Shown: piece after piece, positions 58,996 to 64,000 of the stretch | How positions within the stretch are numbered: the stretch's first letter is position 1 | Layout of the letters: each line of letters starts with the position of its first letter | Source: Tropicibacter sp. R16_0 | GTDB taxonomy: Bacteria > Pseudomonadota > Alphaproteobacteria > Rhodobacterales > Rhodobacteraceae | Direction: 5' to 3' | DNA: 64,000 bases | Assembly: GCF_017743935.1 (NCBI RefSeq) | Contig: NZ_JAGHRE010000003.1 | Span: forward strand, 124,001-188,000 | Made by a program: the position numbers and the translations under genes | The notes under the pieces: model-generated | Told to the model about the DNA's origin: nothing | What the model saw: only the letters and a program-made list of their open reading frames with translations | Database searches by the model: none

Positions 58996-60006
58996 ATGTT
59001 CTGGTTTGCCTTTGCCAGCCTGTCCCCTGTTATGACATTGGGGCTTGCCGCCCAGTGGGGCAGCGGGTGGAGCTTGCTGGCGTTGTTGCATATGACGGTA
59101 TTTGTGGTCCTGATGGATCGCCTGACATCCAGACCGCTGCCAAGCCAAGGGAACAGCGCGGGTGCTGCCCGCCTGTTAAGCGTCGCCTTGGGGATCGCGC
59201 ATTTTGTGGTGCTGATTGGGGCGGTGCAGGCTTTGACCTCTGCAGAGTTGACGCCGGGCGGCAAAATCGGCTTGGCTGCGGCCGCGGGGCTGTTTCTGGG
59301 GCAGGTGTCCAATTCAAACGCGCATGAGCTGATCCACCGCACGGGCCGCTTTGAGCGGGCGTTGGGCGTGGCGGTCTATGTGTCGCTCTTGTTTGGTCAC
59401 CACGTGTCCGCGCACCGGCGGGTCCACCATGTGTATGTGGCCACGGACCGCGATCCGAACTCGGCGCGGCGAGGGCAGGGGTTCTATCGCTTCTGGCCGA
59501 GGGCCTGGGTCGGGTCGTTTCTGGCTGGGCACGCGGCTGAATCCCAGGCTCGGCAGGGGCGGGGGGGACATCCCTATCGGATCTACGTCGGAGGTGCGTT
59601 GGTCTGTCTGGCGGTTGCAGCGCTGTTGTGGGGGATCAAGGGCGTTCTGATCTGGGTGGGTTTGGCGGGATTCGCACAGACGCAGCTGTTGCTTGCGGAC
59701 TACATCCAGCATTATGGCCTGCGCCGGGTTCAACGGCCGGACGGTCGACTGGAACCTGCGGGGCCTGCGCATTCCTGGAACGCGCCGCAGTGGTATTCGG
59801 GCGCGATGATGCTGAATGCGCCGCGCCATTCCGATCACCACATGCACCCCGGTCGCATTTTTGCGACGCTCGAGTTGCAAGAGGACATGCCGACCTGGCC
59901 TCATGCCATGCCGGTGATGGCCGTGCTGGCGTTGATACCGCCCCTTTGGCGGCGGATCATGGATCCGCGCGTCGACCATTGGTCTGCGAGGCGTGGCAAG
60001 AGCTGA
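58996..60006 (+). CDS. AlkB-like non-haem di-iron membrane monooxygenase
   Basis: A 336-residue protein with about six membrane helices. The histidine clusters are all present: HELIHR (H110, H114), HHVSAHRRVHH (H135, H136, H140, H144, H145), DYIQHYGL (near 235) and NAPRHSDHHMHP (H278, H281, H282, H284). This is the AlkB/XylM pattern for inserting oxygen into alkyl chains. It is shorter than typical AlkB (about 400), and no rubredoxin or rubredoxin reductase gene is nearby, so substrate and electron donor are unknown. The ATG at 58996 follows a TTG reading at 58993. Confidence 0.88.
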   Translation: MFWFAFASLSPVMTLGLAAQWGSGWSLLALLHMTVFVVLMDRLTSRPLPSQGNSAGAARLLSVALGIAHFVVLIGAVQALTSAELTPGGKIGLAAAAGLFLGQVSNSNAHELIHRTGRFERALGVAVYVSLLFGHHVSAHRRVHHVYVATDRDPNSARRGQGFYRFWPRAWVGSFLAGHAAESQARQGRGGHPYRIYVGGALVCLAVAALLWGIKGVLIWVGLAGFAQTQLLLADYIQHYGLRRVQRPDGRLEPAGPAHSWNAPQWYSGAMMLNAPRHSDHHMHPGRIFATLELQEDMPTWPHAMPVMAVLALIPPLWRRIMDPRVDHWSARRGKS

Positions 60007-60029
60007 CGCAATTTGCGAGACTTGCGCCC

Positions 60030-60425
60030 ATGTTGATGCGCCTGATGATTCTCCTGTCGCTGTGTGCGGCCCCGGTTGCGGCACAAGGCCTAATGACGGC
60101 CGAAGAGTTCGATGCCTACACCCAAGGCAAGACCCTGTTTTACGGGAACGGAGGTGAGGTCTATGGGGTCGAACGCTATATGGCGAACCGGCGGGTGGTC
60201 TGGTCCTTTCTGGACGGGGAATGCAAGGAAGGCGTCTGGTACGAACAAGGCGGGCAGATCTGTTTCATCTATGAGGACCGCCTTGATCCACAGTGCTGGA
60301 GCTTTGAACAGACATCCCGCGGCCTGATCGCCCGGTTCGAGGACGATCCGGAGGGCACCGAGCTCTATGAAGCAGAAGATCTTGGCGAAGAGATGATCTG
60401 TTACGGGCCGGACGTCGGGGTCTAG
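60030..60425 (+). CDS. Exported protein of unknown function
   Basis: A 131-residue protein. The ATG at 60030 opens a signal peptide (MLMRLMILLSLCAAPVAAQG) cut after the AAQ region. The mature part is acidic and has four cysteines (DGECKEG, GQICFIYED, DPQCWSFE, EEMICYGP) that could form two disulfides. It lies 23 nt after the AlkB-like gene, so perhaps co-transcribed. No function recognised. Confidence 0.72.
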   Translation: MLMRLMILLSLCAAPVAAQGLMTAEEFDAYTQGKTLFYGNGGEVYGVERYMANRRVVWSFLDGECKEGVWYEQGGQICFIYEDRLDPQCWSFEQTSRGLIARFEDDPEGTELYEAEDLGEEMICYGPDVGV

Positions 60426-60972
60426 GCGTTCGGTCCTGGCATCTGGTGGTTTGGTTCCGGGAACATAAGTTCGGGCTCCGGGGGCCGAATTGGGCGGAAG
60501 TATTCGCAATAGTGAAACGGCTGGAGCGAGTTTGAACGCCGCGCGACGTTTTTTGGCGCTCAAACCTTCGGTGGCGTGGCTCCGAAAGTGGTTTTGGTTG
60601 TCTTGCCGCTTTCCTGTCGCATCCCTGGCCGCGCGGCTCATCCATCAACCCTGATTTTGGGTCCAAAAATGATTGCGATTGGCCTTTGAATGTAAGGCCG
60701 AGCCATGATTGGCGACCAAGAGAAGCGGCTGGTCTTGTGTGCGTCCAATCTTCCGATCCTTGACAGCCCGCCGATTGCGCCGTTCGACAAGGGAATTGGG
60801 GTCGATACTTGGTTTCTGGCTTAGCCCCGTGATCAAAGGATGTGCTTCATCATCGTTCCTATTCATCAATGAAGAGATCAGGCCACGACACTTTTGGATC
60901 AAACACCCAGTTTTTTGAAAAACCCGAATACCAAGTGCGTTTCAAATGGGACTGTTGATGACAGATATCCCG
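60426..60972. other. Intergenic stretch with no supported gene
   Basis: This 547-bp stretch contains only short open frames on both strands (up to 85 codons), with no good ribosome site or recognisable domain. A string of GGTTCCGGGAACATAAG-type inverted bases is seen near 60461, but no regular repeat or tRNA. It ends at repeat copy 5. Confidence 0.4.
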
Positions 60973-61165
60973 GGGTGCTCCCGCGCCCGAGCGGTCCTGG
61001 CTTCGCCAGCACCACTAACGGCCTTGGGCCGCGCGACTCGCTTGTCGCTCGGCGCGGTTGCGCATCTGGCAGTCGTTCATCCACAAACGCCAACCGCCGC
61101 GCGCAGCGCGGCCCGGCCCAACGGGAGGAGGTGTCCCGCAGGGACATCGACGACGGGCGGGAGCG
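60973..61165 (-). repeat. Dispersed intergenic repeat, copy 5 (long version B)
   Basis: Core CTCCCGCCCGTCGTCG on the minus strand, small hairpin GTCCC-TGC-GGGAC, shared CTCCTCCCGTTGGG. The GC-rich tail is shared with copy 3 (GCCGAGCGACAAGCGAG, then CGGCCCAAGGCCGTT). It lies between the convergent ends of the exported-protein gene and the GST gene. Confidence 0.85.
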
Positions 61166-61181
61166 CCCCCGTCGCGGGTGT

Positions 61182-61823
61182 TCAACTGACGCGCAGTGGA
61201 TCGTATGACACCATCACGTGTTCCCGGTACGCCGGACGTTGGCACAGGTCGTCGTAATATCGGTGCAGATGTATGAAATCAGCGCGCTCAATCTCGATGT
61301 CGTAGTAGCGATAGAGGACGTGACCGAGCTGGATATCGGCCAGTGTAAGCTTGGGACCTGCCAAAAAGGGTGCATGCGCAAGCTGTCGGTCCGCAATCAT
61401 AAGCTTGTGTTCCAGTTCTCGAACTGCTGCCTGAACAGCGTTGGTGTCCTGATCCCGCGGTGCGGTTCTGACCACGCGCCAGAACACCGGAACGGTGAAC
61501 TCCATCGCGATGTTGATTTTGGCCCATTCGGCCCACATGTCGACCTGCACGCGCTTAGCCGGATCTTGCGGCCAAAAACCATCGTCGCCATAGGTCGCCG
61601 CGAGGTACCTTAGAATGGCGCCGGTTTCCCAGATCGGTTCGGCGTCCCCATCCTGCAGCACCGGAACCGTGCGATTGGGGTTCATCGCGCCAAAGGCATC
61701 CGTGTCCAGCCCACCATGGACGTGTCCCACGTCGTGGCGGACATAGGGCAGCTCCAGCTCTCCGACGCACCACATCAGGGCCTGTACATTCGACGACGTC
61801 TTGCGGCCCCAGATCGTCAGCAT
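61182..61823 (-). CDS. Glutathione S-transferase family protein
   Basis: A 213-residue protein. MLTIWGRKTSSNVQALMWCVGELELPYVRHDVG and MNPNRTVPVLQDGDAEPIWETGAILRYLA form the thioredoxin-like domain, with serine in the SSNVQ position that usually activates glutathione. A helical domain follows. Its ATG is 1 nt beyond the xseA stop, so it is co-transcribed with xseA. Confidence 0.9.
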   Translation of the reverse strand: MLTIWGRKTSSNVQALMWCVGELELPYVRHDVGHVHGGLDTDAFGAMNPNRTVPVLQDGDAEPIWETGAILRYLAATYGDDGFWPQDPAKRVQVDMWAEWAKINIAMEFTVPVFWRVVRTAPRDQDTNAVQAAVRELEHKLMIADRQLAHAPFLAGPKLTLADIQLGHVLYRYYDIEIERADFIHLHRYYDDLCQRPAYREHVMVSYDPLRVS

Positions 61824-61824
61824 C

Positions 61825-63342
61825 TCAGAACAAGGACCCTTGGCTGGGTGGCGTGGATTTTGCCTTTTTCGGCGCGGGTTTTGGTGCGGGTTTTGGCGTT
61901 GGTTTGGCCTCGGTCGTTACGGATGCACCGGTATTCAACACCCCATCTGTAAACTCGATTTCCAACGCGCCGTGCCGTTCTGCCTGCGCCTTGGTTGTGA
62001 CCACCTTTCCATCTCCGCGCACCACGGCATAGCCGCGTTTGAGCGTTGCCTTGTAGCTGAGTGTCTCGCGCAGCCGGTCTGTGGCCTCGATCTGTTGCCG
62101 CAACCGGTCCAGGCGCGCGGTTTGGGCCGTATTCATACGCTCGGTCAGACGGACCAGTTGATCCTTCTGTGCCGTCAGCTCACGCTGAATGGGGCGTAAC
62201 GACAAGCGTGACGACAGGTTGCGACAGCGGTCCCGGCGTCCTTCGACCAGCGCGCGCAATGTCGACGGGCGCAGGTGCGCCGAGGCGTCCAGCAGTTTGA
62301 CCCGCCGGTTCTGCACCCCCCGGATCAGCGCGTTGGGTAGGCGTTCAGCGGCCTGATCCAGCCGTTGCCGTGGCGTGTCCAACAGGGTCTCTGCGCGAGG
62401 CAGGGCGCGGGACAGATCGCGCAGGCGTTGCGACCGACGCTGCACGCTGTCCGTGGTGGCGCGCGACAGGCGGGCGCCTTGCTCTTCGATCCAGGCGGCA
62501 AGTTCGAGGCGCACCGGCACGGCAAGTTCGGCGGCTGCCGTTGGTGTGGGGGCCCGCCGGTCCGAGACAAAATCGATGAGCGTGGTATCTGTTTCGTGCC
62601 CCACGGCCGAAATCAGGGGAATGTCGCTGGCGGCAGCAGCGCGCGCAACCACCTCTTCGTTGAAACCCCACAGATCCTCGACCGAGCCACCGCCACGGGC
62701 CACGATCAAAAGATCGGGTCGGGGCAGGGCACCGCCAGGGGTCAGCTGGTTGAACCCATCGATGGCGCGGGCCACTTCGGGCGCGCAATTGGCACCTTGT
62801 ACGGCGACAGGCCAGATCAGCACCTTGCGTGGAAACCGGTCGCGGAGCCGGTGTAGGATGTCCCGGATCACCGCGCCGGAGGGCGAGGTCACAACGCCGA
62901 TGATCTGCGGTAGATAGGGCAGCGGCTTCTTGCGCTCAGGCGCAAAGAGCCCCTCGGCCTCCAGCTGCTTCTTGCGCTTTTCCAAAAGCGCCATCAGCGC
63001 GCCTTGGCCGGCCACCGCGACCTCGTCCACGTTCATGTTGTATTTCGATTGCGCACCAAAGGCCGTCAGCCGCCCGGTCACCACAACCTCGAGCCCTTCT
63101 TCGGGCACCACCGACAGGCCACTGATCTGACCCTTCCAAGTGGTGCAGGCCAGCACGCTGCGATCGTCTTTGACGTCGTAATACAGGTGACCCGAGCGCG
63201 CCTTGAACACGCGCCCGACTTCGCCACGCACGCGAATCCGCCCGAATGTGCCCTCGAGCGTGCGCTTCACCTCACCCGAGAGCTCGGAAACGCTGTATTC
63301 GGGCATGTTTTGGCCCGGTGTGGGATCGTCGAGAAGGTCCAT
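61825..63342 (-). CDS. xseA: Exodeoxyribonuclease VII large subunit
   Basis: A 505-residue subunit of the single-strand-specific exonuclease. The N-terminal OB fold (MPEYSVSELSGEVKRTLEGTFGRIRVRGEVG, GHLYYDVKDDRSVLAC) precedes the catalytic domain with GVVTSPSGAVIRDILHRL, ARGGGSVEDLWGFNEE and SAVGHETDTTLIDFVSDRRAPTPTAAAEL. A long coiled coil follows and a Lys/Pro/Ala-rich tail ends it. The small subunit gene is not in the window. Confidence 0.95.
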   Translation of the reverse strand: MDLLDDPTPGQNMPEYSVSELSGEVKRTLEGTFGRIRVRGEVGRVFKARSGHLYYDVKDDRSVLACTTWKGQISGLSVVPEEGLEVVVTGRLTAFGAQSKYNMNVDEVAVAGQGALMALLEKRKKQLEAEGLFAPERKKPLPYLPQIIGVVTSPSGAVIRDILHRLRDRFPRKVLIWPVAVQGANCAPEVARAIDGFNQLTPGGALPRPDLLIVARGGGSVEDLWGFNEEVVARAAAASDIPLISAVGHETDTTLIDFVSDRRAPTPTAAAELAVPVRLELAAWIEEQGARLSRATTDSVQRRSQRLRDLSRALPRAETLLDTPRQRLDQAAERLPNALIRGVQNRRVKLLDASAHLRPSTLRALVEGRRDRCRNLSSRLSLRPIQRELTAQKDQLVRLTERMNTAQTARLDRLRQQIEATDRLRETLSYKATLKRGYAVVRGDGKVVTTKAQAERHGALEIEFTDGVLNTGASVTTEAKPTPKPAPKPAPKKAKSTPPSQGSLF

Positions 63343-63454
63343 TCCTGCGCCCTGTTGTGCCTGTTTCGCGCAGCTTAATCCGTCGCGCGACCAAGGCCAA
63401 GCCAGAGCGGCGCGTCTTTACCTGACTTGGGCGGGGCAGGTATAGGTCGAAGTC

Positions 63455-64000
63455 ATGAAGACCGAAAAACCAAAGGCCTTTGCCGAGCTCAAACGGCGCG
63501 TGATCCTGGATGCCGCCATGGCCGAGTTCGAGGCGCATGGCCCCGACAAGGCGTCAATGCGGGCGATTGCCAAGGCGGCGGGCGTCACCACGGGTGCGAT
63601 CTATTCCATGTTTGAGGGCAAGGATGACCTGTATGGCGCGCTTCTGGCGGAATCGCTGGAGCGCCTGAAGCAGCATGTGGCAGCGCAAGTGGCCAAGGCC
63701 GATGGCCCGATGGAGCGCGTCGCAGCTTCGGTCGAGGCATTCTACAGCTATTATGCCGACCGCCTGTTTGAGGTGCAGTTGGGCATGCACAGCTTCGGTG
63801 GGATCGCGCGCAGCAGCCTGGGACGCGCGCGCGACCAGCAGCTGAACGCTGCACTTTTGGAAACGCTCGACATCATAGGCCGGGCGATTGCCGACGCCGC
63901 CCCGCATCTGTCCGCCCAAGAGGTTGAGGAAGAGCGCAACGCGGTCTTTGGTGGATTGATCGGAGTGCTGACGCTGGCTCACACTCGGCGCGCGCAATCT
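63455..64000 (+). CDS. TetR-family regulator, 3' end cut by window edge
   Basis: The ATG at 63455 opens a frame that stays open to the last base (182 codons seen). The TetR HTH lies at about residues 12-60 (ILDAAMAEFEAHGPDKASMRAIAKAAGVTTGAIYSMFEGKDDLYGALL). The helical ligand-binding domain follows. It is divergent from xseA across a 112-nt gap. Its ligand is unknown. Confidence 0.9.
   Translation, partial: MKTEKPKAFAELKRRVILDAAMAEFEAHGPDKASMRAIAKAAGVTTGAIYSMFEGKDDLYGALLAESLERLKQHVAAQVAKADGPMERVAASVEAFYSYYADRLFEVQLGMHSFGGIARSSLGRARDQQLNAALLETLDIIGRAIADAAPHLSAQEVEEERNAVFGGLIGVLTLAHTRRAQS

Noticed and set aside
60645-60902. An 85-codon minus-strand frame in the 60.4-61.0 kb gap
   Set aside because: No ribosome site, no recognisable motif and no context; compatible with chance.
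60899-61147. Short frames inside repeat copies 3 and 5 (similar peptides in both)
   Set aside because: The similarity comes from the DNA repeat, not from selection on protein; starts and ribosome sites are poor.

Overview
The window looks like a chromosomal segment of a marine alphaproteobacterium of the Rhodobacterales (Roseobacter group). This rests on gene content recognised from translated sequences: a class I PHA cassette (phaZ, phaC, phaP, phaR), Rhodobacterales-type small proteins (DUF2842, DUF6524, DUF2065 behind hflKC), a ThyX-type thymidylate synthase, GC-rich coding sequence and many 1-4 nt gene overlaps. No rRNA, tRNA, CRISPR array, prophage or insertion sequence was found. The density and housekeeping content indicate core chromosome with a few accessory islands.

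Layout. 1-1.5 kb: a truncated SLAM-type outer-membrane protein overlapping a TbpB-like lipoprotein. 1.7-4 kb: thyX, a cold-shock protein, an ArsC/Spx-like protein and a small membrane protein. 4-6.6 kb: a bufferin-type operon (copper-binding peptide BufA, MNIO enzyme BufB, partner BufC, DoxX). 6.8-10.1 kb: thrS, a MAPEG protein and an ArsR-SRPBCC fusion regulator with a striking operator. 10.2-13.9 kb: a tightly overlapped five-gene operon (two alpha/beta hydrolases, a VOC protein, an unknown protein, an M15-like peptidase). 14-20 kb: a further hydrolase, a DUF6151 protein and the PHA granule locus with candidate PhaR operators. 20.1-26.2 kb: an amine or amino-acid utilisation island (PLP aminotransferase, two glutamine-synthetase-like ligases, a class I amidotransferase, and a Tat-exported amine oxidase whose fold appears circularly permuted). 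26.3-31.2 kb: small proteins, a cysteine-free OxyR-like regulator and a polar amino-acid ABC transporter. 31.3-35.6 kb: a PhnD-like protein, two TerB proteins, DUF1330, pyrG and secG. 35.8-37.4 kb: a cobalt-type nitrile hydratase with its activator. 37.5-43 kb: hutD, small membrane proteins, purA and a very acidic 778-residue protein. 43.2-50.3 kb: thiamine pyrophosphokinase, an EamA transporter, sdaA, a GST, a methyltransferase, rpiA and glutathione reductase. 50.4-54.2 kb: hflK-hflC-DUF2065-degP. 54.4-64 kb: a Crp regulator, yciB, EamA, ftsY, a YhhN protein, an AlkB-like di-iron enzyme, a GST, xseA and a truncated TetR regulator.

How genes work together. Four systems stand out: PHA synthesis, storage and mobilisation under PhaR; a bufferin metal-buffering operon; amine catabolism by gamma-glutamylation, oxidation and amidotransfer next to an amino-acid importer; and membrane-protein quality control by HflKC and DegP.

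The least explained signal is a dispersed intergenic repeat family with five copies, four of them between convergent gene ends. It has a conserved core, a small hairpin whose two arms covary between copies, and a variable second arm that in two copies is a near-perfect hairpin of about 20 bp.
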